Source: Xylocopa sonorina (lineage: Eukaryota > Arthropoda > Insecta > Hymenoptera > Apidae). Taken from it: 64,000 bases of DNA. Shown in pieces: positions 1 through 10,545 of the stretch. The position numbers and the translations under genes were made by a program. Each line of letters begins with the position of its first letter. Within the stretch, counting starts at the first letter, position 1. The notes under the pieces are model-generated. The model made no database searches, was not told the DNA's origin, and worked only from the letters and a program-made list of their open reading frames with translations. The DNA is taken from NCBI RefSeq assembly GCF_050948175.1, contig NC_135198.1:1749001-1813000 (forward strand), in the 5' to 3' direction.

Positions 1-486
1 GTTGCAAACCATGGGTGGTCTGCCCAAGCAACTGCGGTAATACTATTCCATTTTCTCTAGCGAAGGTACAAGTGTTTAAGTTCTTGCTATGAGCTGCATG
101 CCTATCAACCAGTAAAAAGACTTTCTTATCTTGACTGCAGTTTGCATGATTTTTGAAATGCTTCAACCACTTAACAAATAATATGGAATTTATGTAACCT
201 GATTGTGATATAGCAAGAAAGCTTGCTAGGGATGCCTTAATTTGAACATTTTTGTTGAATTTTTTTCTTTTCATTGGAGAAACATAAAACTCAGCAGCAC
301 TGATCGCCATACCACAGTTACAAGAATGCCATGTTCAGCACTTGTTACATCTCTTACTTGGCGTTTACCTTCGCGAACAACCACTTTTTGTAGAGTTTTT
401 TTTACTGTCTCTCTATTGAAGCCTCGTGTTCTTGCCATTGAGGTACCTTGAAGTTTTCGTATTAACAGCTGTGAATTTCTACACAT
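1..486 (-). pseudogene. pogo/Tigger-like transposase fragment (DDE_1), cut by window start
   Basis: Reading the minus strand from 486 down, the protein passes through TSAEHGILVTVV, then after a frameshift near 240-270 through GYINSILFVKWLKHF, VFLLVDRHAAHSKN and finally GIVLPQLLGQTTHGLQ at the window edge. These match the DDE_1 catalytic domain of Tigger/pogo transposases, where the VDRHAAHS segment normally holds a catalytic Asp followed by the TTHRLQPLD stretch. The N-terminal helix-turn-helix/CENP-B part is not recognisable upstream. At least one frameshift and the drift of the conserved stretch argue for a dead copy. The element continues beyond the left edge, so its true 3' end cannot be seen. 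Family assignment is confident; the exact subfamily is not. Confidence 0.75.
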
Positions 487-784
487 AAATGAGTAGAACC
501 ACTTTTTTCCTGCTATTTTTCTGTCTTTATTAACATGTTCAGCACCGCGTCACCCATATTTGAGTGATGGTTATGCTTCCTATGATCTAACTTTCGTTTG
601 CCGTTCCGTGCTCTACAATATAACATGCGGTTAGGCATTACATAGACGCCGCATCGTGTCTGCAAGCGCAAACCTTTAAGCAGTGCCTTAGCGCATTGGT
701 AGGATCTTATATAAAGAATTTTACACGGATATGAATGAATATTCATAGGAACAATAACATGTTATTAATTAATAATCTACTTCT
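487..784. other. intergenic, no recognised feature
   Basis: No coding match is visible on either strand. The segment separates the Tigger remnant from the piggyBac pseudogene and may be decayed flank of either. Confidence 0.4.
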
Positions 785-2215
785 GTATGATAAATTTCAA
801 AACATTTTGGAATATGTAATGCCACAAGGCATTCCTTGTACTTCCAAATAGTCCCGCTGGGTTATGTATGTTTGGCATGCACTTTACACTGTCTTTGAGG
901 ATTTTTTTAGCTTCTGTGGGTGGAATATTCCTTGGAAAATGGCGCCATTGTTTTGATTTTACTCAAAGTGGTATATCACTAGCAGACAGCCTTCCACACT
1001 TTGTGTATTTAGGCATACATACACTTTCTAACATCTGTTCTACCATATCTAACTGAAATTTTGAAAACAATATTTCGAAAAAAATAAGTAGCTATCTTGG
1101 TGATCTACTCCACCCATGCAACCATTATACTCCAACACGATATTCGGCTTTGTAACAGTGATATTATTTTTCTGACTCTTTTTTTGTTTTGTGGACAATA
1201 AATATATATATTTTTTGTCTTTCCACTTTACAACTAAAATACCTTTGCACAATCTTAAAATAGCTTCTGATTTTTACAGCCTTATCGTTGTGAGCTCTTT
1301 CGGCATATTCTTTCCATTGCATCTTACTGTCCCTATGGCATTAATTTGCATGGATTACAATTTTTTGAAACAGGCTTGGCGAAGAATACCAATTATCCAT
1401 AAATAAGGTATCCTGATTTAGACTCGCACAACTTATACAACTTTACTCCAACACATGTTTTCTTTGATGATTCGACTGGTATATTTCATGAGAGATTTGT
1501 CTAATGATACATATTCATTGGAAGTATAAATACTTATAAATTTTTGATTAAGATAATCGATTACAACTCGTAATTTGCAATAATTATTAATAATCTATTT
1601 GCATAAATGATCATCTTTATCTCTAATTTCATTATTTGAAAAGTGTAAAAAACAGGAGTAATGGCATTGTTTTCTGAAAAATGGGAATCTCGATAATGCT
1701 TCTTCACCAATTGGACTGAACATTCAGCTTTTTTATCTGTGCCATCAAGGTGCATAATGCAAAATAAGCATGAATTTCATCTATGTTCGTATCCGTCCAA
1801 TGATTTCCAGATTGTTTTAATTTTCAGGTTGAATCTCCTGTTGTTTGACTCGCGTAATGATTGCCTTCTGTAAGAATGATATTCCAAAAGTCTTTTGGTA
1901 AAATTTGGTTTACGATTTGCAAAGCTGTGATTCATTTTTCCATTTCTATGTTCATTCCAGGAACCCGTGAATATTGTCAAATTTTGCTTTCATTTTTCTT
2001 GTTTTCCCATAGCCATTCATCAGATGTAAAATTAATTTTACAATCTGCACTTTCACTTTCTTCTTCACTATCAGATACTATAATTCTACGTCAATTTTGA
2101 ACAGAACAAACAATTTCCTCACAGTCACTATTTATATCGCTATCAAGTGTAATAACTAATCGCTTTCTCCTTTGTACTTGTCGAAGCAATATTGCGCAGA
2201 CTCCTGTTATTATTC
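785..2215 (-). pseudogene. piggyBac-like transposase A, multiply frameshifted
   Basis: A start context with Met near 2213 leads into an acidic N-terminus (ISDSDEEESES-like, about 2040-2150), then EIHAYFALCTLMAQIKK and SIIEIPIFQKTMPL around 1640-1760, the C-terminal catalytic stretch ILVVKWKDKK with YNGCMGGVDHQDSY around 1090-1250, and a C-terminal run KQWRHFPRNIPPTEAKK near 900-960 that matches the domain following the DDD catalytic core in piggyBac-derived (PGBD) proteins. At least five frameshifts or stops are needed to join these, and the central catalytic section is largely lost. The cysteine-rich C-terminal finger has decayed. Related in sequence to the copy at 15440-16930, which shares the YFALC-MTQ/MAQ block. 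The element ends (TTAA sites) are not clear. Confidence 0.8.
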
Positions 2216-3139
2216 ATTTTATAATACGGGTTGATAAGACTAAAATAAAAAAAATCTATTATTCAATTTTTTAACGTTATAATAAGATGTATCACAAACT
2301 ACAAGAATTTTCGTGTAAAAAAATTCGTATGACATACCGTATCGATTCTGAAATATTTTCAAGATATCGATGACGATTCGTGATGTTGTGCACTATGGAA
2401 CTGTAGCTCGAATAATAAACGTTCTAACTGTTAGCCGACGTGACGGACAAGTCGCTTTTGTTTCTGCGACAAATATCTATCGACGTGGTATACACGTCGC
2501 TTGTGGCTTTGAAACAAAAGCATCTTGACGTACGCGGCACGTTTTTGTCACGGATGAAAAAGGAGTGCCTATGCGAAGATAACCGGCCGAATTTTACGAT
2601 TTTACTACAGTTTGGTAAAAGGCTCATAAAAACCAAACAGAAAACAATATTTATATAATTAAAAAACAGTGTATTAAGGATAAAATAGGGAATAAAACAG
2701 TGACACTAATTTTTCTATATTCATTGAAAATGACATAAGCAGCTAATGATCATAAAGAAAATAAAAATTGAGTTCTCTCTTACAAAACGTATTTGCACAT
2801 ACGAAAAGTCATCTTTTTATAACAACTTTATATAGACCATTTATTACAAAGTATATATTTTGCATTTCCAATATATTTTGTAACAAAATAAATAACATTG
2901 CATAAGAAAAATAAAGAATAACTCCAAGGTACATGGTAAGCGCCGGATAGATTATCTCTTCAGAAACAAGTAATTGTTATAGATAATATAACATTGCTGA
3001 AACAAGATTATGTTATTGTGCTGCCCTCTTCTTCCGTGAGGACGTCTTCTTCGACAGCGACTCTTCTCGTTTTTATTGCTTGCAGGATAAAGGACGGGAA
3101 GGGGAATTCGAAAGGGGGCTACTTATTGCAAACTTGCGG
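2216..3139. other. AT-rich intergenic stretch, no recognised gene
   Basis: Short open frames at 2424-2660 overlap on both strands and have no recognisable domain; composition is AT-rich. It lies between piggyBac A and the inverted-repeat element and may include decayed piggyBac 5' flank. Confidence 0.4.
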
Positions 3140-3147
3140 GCTATCGC

Positions 3148-3679
3148 CACAGTATACAGTAGCGAAACTTTCTGTCGGCAACTTTGATGTCGGTGTTCCA
3201 AAAAATTGAGTGCGCATGCGCGTCACAAAAATCCAGATCGCAGAACCACCTGGATTTCAATCTCACTTGCATTTTTTTACTCTCTATCTGCCCAACTTAT
3301 TTTTACATTTAGTTAATCAAAATTTAATAAAAATAATAAATGTATTATTTCTAATACACTGAAAAATAAGGAAAGAAAGCAAAAATCGAAAAAATATTAA
3401 ATACACATGTTACTATGACTATAAAAATGTAAGAACATAAATATTATACAAGATAAACAAGAGAAAATATAATGAAAAATACAAAAAATATATTATACAT
3501 TGTATATTTTATTTTAAAATTTATTTTAAAGTTATTTCATATATACTTAATACCTATATATACAAATATATCGGTAACAAATATATAATATCTTAAAAGT
3601 AAAGGTTTCATTAATGAAAAAACGAAGATATCATATTTTTAATAAAAATATACCTTTCATTAAAATAGATAGATATTAT

Positions 3680-3739
<60 letters not shown>

Positions 3740-4282
3740 ACTCAAAAGAATAGTAGTATAATATATATATATACTACTCAAAAGAAACATGGGATCAAAA
3801 AATCATAAGGCATATTACAAGGCATGTTATACCTGTCTTGTTCTTTTGGAAATTTAAAATAATATCGTTTCACATTGAGTTGTTTTAAGCATCCCAGTAT
3901 TGCACAGTTTGGCAGTTATTGTCGCAGTTATTGTTGGCAGTATTGCGCAGTTTTTCAAAATACTTTTAGAAATTAACAATTATATTAAATTGATTCTCTT
4001 TTGCTTTCTTTTCTTTTTCTCCCAAAATCTTCGAAAGAGCTTGAACGTGGCTTCAACGCTTTGAAGCAGCTTTCAATAGATATTGAATTCCCTCCAAATT
4101 CAGCTTCAGGTTTGGTTAGATATTCAATCGTCTTTTTATCTGCTAAGAAAGAGGGAAAGAAAAACTAAAGAGCAAGTGAGCCAGAAGTTCAAATGGCTCT
4201 GTAATTCGGAACTTATTGACGCGCATGCGCATTAAACTTTGTTCTACACAAAATCGTGCTACTTGCGCTACTGTATACTGTG
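3148..4282. mobile_element. Terminal-inverted-repeat element T, copy 1 (1,135 bp, non-coding)
   Basis: The left end reads CACAGTATACAGTAGCG and the right end is its inverse, giving a perfect TIR of about 17 bp. Weaker inverted similarity continues to a GCGCATGCGC motif near each end (3213 and 4221). The element is flanked by an imperfect 7-8 bp direct repeat (GCTATCGC before it, CTATCGTC after it). There is no transposase ORF; the interior is AT-rich and holds a long TA microsatellite. Two relatives occur at 30797-31245 and 42016-42608. The size of the flanking duplication would suit a hAT or P superfamily MITE, but the superfamily is not proven. Confidence 0.75.
3683..3735. repeat. (TA)n microsatellite
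   Basis: An uninterrupted TA dinucleotide run of about 50 bp, followed by a shorter TA run at about 3761-3772. It is internal to element T copy 1 and is also present in copy 3, so it was probably already in the ancestral element. Confidence 0.95.
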
Positions 4283-4432
4283 CTATCGTCGCCGCAACTG
4301 TCGCTAACGCTCACCGGGCGCGGGTGGTGATCGGCGGGCCGAGGGGTTAGGGACCTTGTGATGTCACCACGTCATAATTTATATTTAGATATTGTAAATG
4401 TGTAACATTTTGTTATTATAACTCACTCAAAT

Positions 4433-4627
4433 GGGGTTTCAGAACCTGGTTCCAAGAAGTGCCATCGCCACCTCCTTCATCGGGAAAGAACCCGCGGGAT
4501 TCACCCGTGGGAAAGGCGCCACGGCATATGTGTAACTGGTTGGTAGATAGGTAGATCCGTCATGTGTATACCCGTATGGGTGAGGAAGCAAGCTTGATCA
4601 CCGTCCTCTGGTGTAGGGCAGACAATA
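4433..4627. mobile_element. 195 bp retroposon-like insertion with 13 bp target duplication
   Basis: The 13 bp word AACTCACTCAAAT occurs at 4420-4432 and again at 4628-4640, exactly flanking a GC-rich 195 bp segment in AT-rich DNA. A long exact duplication of this kind is what target-primed reverse transcription leaves, so a 5'-truncated LINE or a SINE is the natural reading. No poly(A) or coding match is visible, so the family is unknown. Confidence 0.55.
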
Positions 4628-4647
4628 AACTCACTCAAATAATTTAT

Positions 4648-6656
4648 TTAGCATTCGTGGCTACTAATGCACATACCATGTAATCCTTTATTGCACGTAT
4701 TGCAAATTGTGCGTGATTTTCGTTTTGATTGATTCCTTTCCAGTCTTCCTGGAAGTTTTTGTACGCTTATGCATGGCGCATTTCTGGATGTTTCAGCCAA
4801 TGGTCTTTCGGGTGCTATCTTCTTTACCGTCATCCATTCTCTGGTTATTGGCTCAATAATGTCAGTTATAAATTCGAGTCGTGTTTTGGTTCTGCCTTCT
4901 GTATTTTGCTGATACAAGATGTAGGCATTCAACACCATTCGAGAAAAAATGACGAAAACTATTTTTTCCAATATTTAAAAGTTCTACTTTCGTCCAAATA
5001 GGAATACAACAGCATATCTGATGTGTCTATGCCTCCCATATATTTATTATATTTATTTACAATTGTTGATTTTTGTTTGCCTGTCTCTGTTCATTCCCTT
5101 TTTCTAATTGTAATTGTTTTATTTTGAGTCTTTTCGCGTGTCAATAAGACTAAAACATTCTTCTTTTGTGATTTTTTTTCCCAGTATGCTAATAATAATA
5201 TTTCCTTATTTCGAGCGTACTTAGATGCATCCTCTTGCAATCTCTGCTTCGGAAACGGTGGAATATATTTTCTATTACTTCAGATTGTGCCAGTAAAATA
5301 TGTTTGCTTTTCAAACAAAAATCTTACTAATGAGATGTTTTTAAAAAAATTTTCGGCTATCACATGATACCCTTTCATAAGATAGTTGCCCACATTCAAT
5401 AATTTATATACTACGACATAACGAAGACCGTTTCCTCTTATTTCTTCTTTATCTGATTGATGTGTGGCTCTCCTATAGCAAAAGAATAATAAACAATAAT
5501 GGTTAATGATAAACAATAATGCATCAGTCAGCATTCAAAATTCGTTGCCCCATTTATGATGCTTTTTATTTGGAAGACATTGGGTTAACGACGTTCTACA
5601 TTTCGTGCCGACTAACGATTCGTCAATACTTATATGTTGATGAGGCGAATAATGGTATCTGAATTTATTATCTGCGTGAATAACAACTGGTTCAAATTTT
5701 GCTGTAGGGTCATATCCTGAGCTATTATGTGCTGCTAAATTGTTATTCTCTACGACATGGAAAAACCTGAAAATTAATTGAAACCTATTTCGGCTAAACA
5801 TTTGACCAAACTGTGGCGTCCGTTGCTGAAAAGTTTCGGTTGGGGTACTTAGCCCTACGCGCGAAGTACGATACTCAGGGCACGACGCAAAACATAAACA
5901 GGTGGCGCCGAGCTGGCCAAGTGATTTTTCCATAATTATGGAAGACGCGATGAGAATCAGATACGCCAAAGAAACCCACTACCACGTAGGCCGAAAAAGC
6001 CCTATGTGGTGGGAACGATAATAGCAAAAGATACAGTCGACGACGACAAAGCAAACTGTGAGCACGAGCTCAAAAGCGATTCGAATAGAGAAAAAGCGAA
6101 AAACGAACTGTATAGTGTTTAGTTATTCACGTCCCAACTATCCCACTAGTTATCCCATTATGATTTGTTAACCAATAACTGAAAAGTATTGGTCTACGTG
6201 TGATACCCATTTCTAAAAGAACGGCAATAAAAGCCCTTATTTGTGACACTGTAATTGCCTTCCATCACTGTAGCTGCCTTGGATCATGATGGTACATTGA
6301 TTTTGTTGAGAAACTGTCTGGCATATCGATTTGTTTCACTCCTCAATAGGTTTAAAAATTCTTCGATAAAAAATAAATTGAAATATTCTCCGAGTGTGGA
6401 ATTTCTCGCTAATATATGTTTAGGCCCAGTAATTTCCATAAATTGTGGGCAAGGATTATATTCGCTGTAATTGGCCACGGAAATTGTTCAGTGCTTCCTC
6501 AATATCATTTCCCTCAAGGCCTGGTTCGTTATCACTGGCTTCACTATCACTATATATCCAACGCAGATGCTGACTAGTTGGTGCCACAATTTCATCATCG
6601 TCACTATGTGTTTCATCCATCTGGTCAAGTACTTGGATTAATTCCGCTTCATCCAT
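4648..6656 (-). pseudogene. piggyBac-like transposase B, near full length, interrupted
   Basis: The N-terminus (Met at 6656) is acidic (DQMDETHSDDDEIV), followed by NLFFIEEFLNLLRSETNRYA (6290-6400), AFIAVLLEMGIT (about 6210), FGQMFSRNRFQLIFRFFH (5740-5820), HISIDESLVGTK (5600-5640) with a catalytic Asp, GLRYVVVYKLLNVGNY (5390-5440), ENFFKNISLVRFLFE, KYMGGIDTSDMLLYSY (about 5010-5050) and a C-terminal Cys-rich finger CNTCNKGLHGMC (4660-4700). This covers the whole piggyBac/PGBD architecture, about 600 residues. Frameshifts occur near 5280-5535 and 4971-5060, and a 308 bp insertion (5822-6129) splits the domain. It is closest in style to vertebrate-PGBD-like insect piggyBac. Inactive as it stands. 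Confidence 0.85.
5822..6129 (-). repeat. 308 bp insertion (solo-LTR-like) inside piggyBac B
   Basis: The insertion is bounded by a 5 bp direct repeat CGTCC (5817-5821 and 6130-6134). Removing it and one copy restores the reading ...GIVGT to PQFGQMFSRNRF on the minus strand, so both edges are well defined. On the minus strand the insert starts TGAATAAC. It contains a strong hairpin (about 5970-6010, arms related to CCACTACCACGTAGG and its complement). It carries no coding sequence. A solo LTR is the simplest reading, but the end CAGCAAC is not the usual CA. Confidence 0.6.
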
Positions 6657-6917
6657 GACGGTGTATTATTTTATAAAAGGTCAGTGGAAAAATGTTAGAA
6701 ATTCTGTGTTGCTAATTATAGATTTGTCAAAAAGAAAAATGTTTGACACAAGTGGAAAACAACGGCAATAACAAAATTAACGCTTTTCGAATTGTTGCGG
6801 CGATTAAATGTCCTGCTCACAACAAGTGTAAGATGTAGATGAGAATAAAGTAAAAACTCGATTGCTCAACGTTTACTGGGCGTATTTATTCCTGGTTCAC
6901 CCGAAGGTTCGTACAAG
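6657..6917. other. intergenic, no recognised feature
   Basis: AT-rich flank upstream (minus strand sense) of piggyBac B; probably its 5' untranslated and terminal sequence, but no TTAA-bounded end could be defined. Confidence 0.35.
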
Positions 6918-7077
6918 AATGCCTTCTTAGGCCATTCGTACTAGCCTCGAGGACACCCTCAACGTCATGGCCCATTCGTATGTTTAGACAAGGCCCCGGA
7001 GTGGGGCGATGCCACAGGGAAATGCACACGGCCCTCGTTGACCGCCCGTGCACCCTGTTACCCGATATTTCTTACAC
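6918..7077 (+). repeat. Repeat Q, copy 1 of an inverted pair
   Basis: A 160 bp segment from AATGCCTTCTTAGG to GATATTTCTTACAC reappears in inverse orientation at 7933-8081 with roughly 90% identity by eye and an 11 bp indel. GC-rich relative to its surroundings. No coding or tRNA-like promoter boxes recognised. Confidence 0.75.
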
Positions 7078-7345
7078 AAGGATCAAGGAAAAACTAATTG
7101 GTCCCACTTATATCTTATTTCGTGATAGTTTTCAAAGAGTTGTTTATAAATAAGAATTCAAAGAGCTATCGACATATTCCGATAAGGGTCCAACGACCCG
7201 TTGAATTTCGGGCTGAAGCCGCCCATGTTGAATTTCTACCGTATCGCTCACGCGTATAAGCAGTCTCGGCATCAGCCGGCATAGAATATAAGGAAAAGTT
7301 AAACCGAAAAGCTATTTTTTTTAATTCTTTCCTAATTAAATTTCA
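7078..7345. other. non-coding segment between repeat Q and piggyBac C
   Basis: Contains no recognisable ORF. It would be the 3' flank of the piggyBac C pseudogene. Confidence 0.35.
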
Positions 7346-8505
7346 CTATTTATAACGTATTATAAATTTATTTTGAGATAGGGTTCTCCCGCAATGCGAA
7401 TAGTAAAGCGCTATAAGGTGTGGGCCGATATATCGGTGTCGGCACATTTCGCTAATTCTATTAGGCAAGATTGTCCCAGTCAAATGACACTTCGGTTTAT
7501 ATAATTCATTCGCCAAAATGTAGCTGGTATAATACTGGTCGGTAAATATGTGATATTGCTGCGCACCAGAAACTCTATACAACAGCATTGTATATAAATG
7601 CAATGGAATTCTTGTTGATACTGTAAGGTCCGGTCTTATCAATGTTTGTGTTATAAGGCTGCCGTAGTATGGTAGAATTCCGCAAATATAATATATCCCG
7701 TACCAGAATTTTTCAGTGTATATATTCGGATGTCCCATTTAATCGGTTTCTTTGTGTTATGTGTAATAAATGAAACCCCTTTTGTATTTGACAACAGATT
7801 CATCGACGCAAATTTATTTGCCCGGTGTGAAATAGTTCAGAAGTCTTGAGTTTATGTAATCAAGGTAGCCAGTTATCAGTTATAAATGTGTTCTGGTGTT
7901 GCTACCTTGCGCTGAAACTGTCCCTGCATGTAGTGTAAGAAATATCGGGTAACAGGGTCGACGAGGACCGTGTGCATTTCCTTGCGGCATCGCCCCTTCC
8001 TGGGACCTTGCCTAAACATACGAATGGGCCATGACGTTGAGAATGTCCTCGAAGCTAGTACGAATGGACTAAGAAGGCATTGGCCATCGAGTTATTATTC
8101 CATTTTCCTTAACTTCTTACAAGTAGTATCCAAAAATTTAGGTAAAACGCTCTTTTGAAAATGTATTCGAGTAAAATGGAATGTAACTTGTATAGTCCGT
8201 TGACCAATATTGGCATTGTCCTCATATTTACTATAACTGCGATAAACGCCTAAAATTCTGTTTTGGTGACATTATACCACGTGTGCCAATGATTCACTAT
8301 CTATTACTCTTATTTTTCGATTCCTTACACCCAATAACACATCACTATCTTCATGCAAAACAAAATTCATCGTTGCTAGAACTGATTTCACTTTTGATAT
8401 TAATTTTTGTTGGGATTCGAATAAAATCACTGTATACAAATTTTCCAGATACTTTCGCCACGATCGTCGAATTTCAACTGACATCGAAGACATTTTCGGA
8501 GCCAC
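7346..8505 (-). pseudogene. piggyBac-like transposase C, split by repeat Q
   Basis: The minus strand starts at Met 8505 with an N-terminal region including DSDVLLGVRNRKIRVIDSES, continues through WSTDYTS / FQKSVLPKF motifs (8100-8230), is interrupted by repeat Q (7933-8081), resumes with a degenerate ICVDES catalytic motif near 7790-7810, and then runs open for 130 residues: IYTEKFWYGIYYICGILPYYG, STRIPLHLYTMLL, HIFTDQYYTSYILANELYK, KCHLTGTILPNR. Family members have the same order. At least three frameshifts occur before the long C-terminal ORF, and the normal C-terminus after LTGT is truncated at 7346. It belongs to the same subfamily as the copy at 8745-9365 (shared ICGILPYYG). Confidence 0.8.
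7933..8081 (-). repeat. Repeat Q, copy 2 of an inverted pair
   Basis: Inverse complement of 6918-7077. It interrupts the piggyBac C pseudogene between its N-terminal third and its catalytic part, so it inserted after the transposase copy arrived, or was created by rearrangement with copy 1. Confidence 0.75.
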
Positions 8506-8744
8506 AATCTTAGAAGAGTTTTACTAATTTTATTTTATCTTCGTTAAGATATGTCATTTGACACTTCATAGGAAAGAACATAAACAGCTAAGGAACCTTT
8601 TCAACAGCCAATATTGCGTTCCTATCGCTTGGAGCTAACGAAATCTAACATAAACATTGATTGGCGCCTCTCACTCGTCACTCGGTCTGCCGCGCGAAAT
8701 GCCATGGCGACCAAGAGTCGCTTTCCGACCGCAAAAGGCTAAAC

Positions 8745-9365
8745 ATTTGTTATTCATTATTCCCTGCATTATTTCAATTGACCAAGTATGTGACAACCCT
8801 CTTGTCTTTCCACGCTAAATTTTTCTAAAATTTCTTGCCATATTTTGTTCTTTTCTTTCAAGTGGCATTTCGATTTGAATAATTCTTCACCCAAGATAAA
8901 ACTTGTATAATACAGATCCCCTGTCCCTAAGCATTGATATCGGATGGTCGAGGCCTATCAATTTCTCCATTGTAAAGCTCCCATAATAAGGAAGAATGCC
9001 ACAAATATAGTCAGTATTTGAGTTTGGTATCGTGTAAACTCTAATACTCTGTTTGGTTGGTTTCTACAGGTTGTAAATGATGAAGGAAACCGACTCTTAA
9101 TTGATAGTGGACTCATCTACATCATTTTTTTTGTCCCAGTGTGAAATACTTCAAAAACTTAGAATTTATGTAATCCAGGAAGCGGCTTACTAGCTGTAAA
9201 CTTGTTCTTGGTCCCGCATTTTGTATCAGGATTGTCTTTAAGTGAAGCATTAAAAATATCTGGTTGAATCTATCTCTCGTAAATTTGTTTGGATAAAATG
9301 GAATGTAACTTACATCATTCCGCGATCAGTACTCTTGCAAATTTGCTAATGACACTGTCGAAAGA
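8745..9365 (-). pseudogene. piggyBac-like transposase D, partial
   Basis: Minus-strand pieces in order: an SYIPFYPNKFTRDRFNQIF block (9250-9330), MLHLKDNPDTKCG (about 9210-9250), VFEVFHTGTKK near 9130-9170, a degenerate SIDES-type segment, then DYICGILPYYGSFT (8975-9020) and KCHLKEKNK (8850-8880). These are the piggyBac blocks surrounding the catalytic aspartates. No frame stays open for more than about 40 residues, and both termini are missing. It is similar to piggyBac C, so the two are likely old copies of one subfamily. Confidence 0.7.
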
Positions 9366-9390
9366 ATATCTCCAAGATATCAGAATATCT

Positions 9391-9910
9391 TCAATATAGA
9401 TGAGCTGACAGACCTCCTCCTCGGCCACCACCGGGCACAAAAACAATATCTGTTTTTTCTTCCAAGGAAATGACACCCCATATCATGCAAGAAACAATAT
9501 TGCGAAAATCGCTTTCCTGGACGTCTGTACATCCGATCTCTCCTATCACTACCATAAACACATAGTCTGCACTTATCAGTGAATAGGACAGTATACCATT
9601 GCTGTGTAGTCCAATTGATATGCTCTCGAGCAAGTTGAAGGTGTGCTCGTCGATGACCTGCGGCTAATTTCGGTCCTGTAACAGGTCATTTGGTAATGAA
9701 ATTGGCTTCCTTCAAGCCTTTTCTAACTTCCACTGATTGACAGCCATACCTCGAACTTCTCTCAGCTCCTTTTGTACATCGGCATCCGTGAGGTGGCGGT
9801 TTCGGAGAGAAGTCATGGTGATAAAATGGTCCTCCCTTTCGGAGGTATAACGGTGGCGACCAGTCTCTTGAAATCTTTTGTAATCTCTTGAGACGGAAGA
9901 CTGAGTTAAG
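9391..9910 (-). pseudogene. Tc1-like transposase fragment
   Basis: The minus strand gives SVSRDYKRFQETGRHRYTS (9850-9905), then a helix-turn-helix block MTSLRNRHLTDADVQKELRE (9750-9815) typical of HTH_Tnp_Tc3 proteins, GHRRAHLQLAREHINW in a shifted frame (9610-9660), FTDKCRLCVYGSDRRDRMYR (9510-9590; the Asp in FTDE normally begins the DDE triad) and FVPGGGRGGG (9410-9440). The catalytic Glu region is lost past 9391 and at least four frameshifts are present. The order and motifs are those of insect Tc1-like transposases with the ALRNRHLTDADVQ signature. Inactive. Confidence 0.8.
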
Positions 9911-10113
9911 TTTAGCTAACGAGCAACTTGCCTTTATGTAAGGCCGTGTAGTAGTAAAACAACAACTTGATCAGCTTTTACTGGGATAGCATCCATAATT
10001 GATTGAACAGATTTGCGAGAGACGTATGCGAAACAGGTGTCGAATAAAGACTAATACAGATTTTGGTGTTTTTCGGTTGAACGTTAATTTTGATCTGGTC
10101 CTCGTTGGATTTT

Positions 10114-10545
10114 TTTGATACTGATTGGTTTTTGCAGATGCTATGCACATTACCAATCAGCATGCCCTTAAAGTACCGTCCACACCCTCTTGTACGACCG
10201 TAGCACATCTTTACTTGAAGGGGGTGGAAAGATACCTGCATGGCCGTGACGGACTTCGAAGTTCTTCGCATTATCGAGGGAAATGCCCTATGGTGCACAC
10301 GCATTTAGTGCATATGTTGAACTGACCCTGAGAAAATACCGTGTTTATAGCACGGTACAGCTATTGAGGACGCAAAAAATAAACTTTCTAAAACGCATTA
10401 TTTAAAAAGTTGCGATTTCCGGTATAAATTGTTAAAACGCCTTTCGTCACAAAAGTGCCGTAAACATGATCTTCGAAAACCCCATATTTTCTGTTCCTTT
10501 ATGACGGAACATGTACCGGTTTGAGGATTGTTAATTGCGGATCGT
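10114..10545 (+). repeat. Repeat R4 (LTR-like), copy 1
   Basis: This segment aligns with the inverse complement of 35745-36221, sharing TTACCAATCAG, TGTACGACCG/TGTGCCCGAGG-like blocks, CTTCGAAGT, CTATTGAGGACG, TTCGTCAC and a terminal GGAACA...TGAGG block. Identity is perhaps 60-70%. Neither copy codes for a recognised protein. Partial LTR of a gypsy-like element is the best guess, from the context of copy 2. Confidence 0.5.

Noticed and set aside
3614..3808. ORF rich in Tyr-Ile repeats
   Set aside because: Translation of the TA microsatellite within element T.
5880..5930. TGGCGCCGAGCTGGCC as a retroviral primer binding site
   Set aside because: It resembles some primer sites, but it lies inside the 308 bp insert, not after an LTR end, and no internal region follows.
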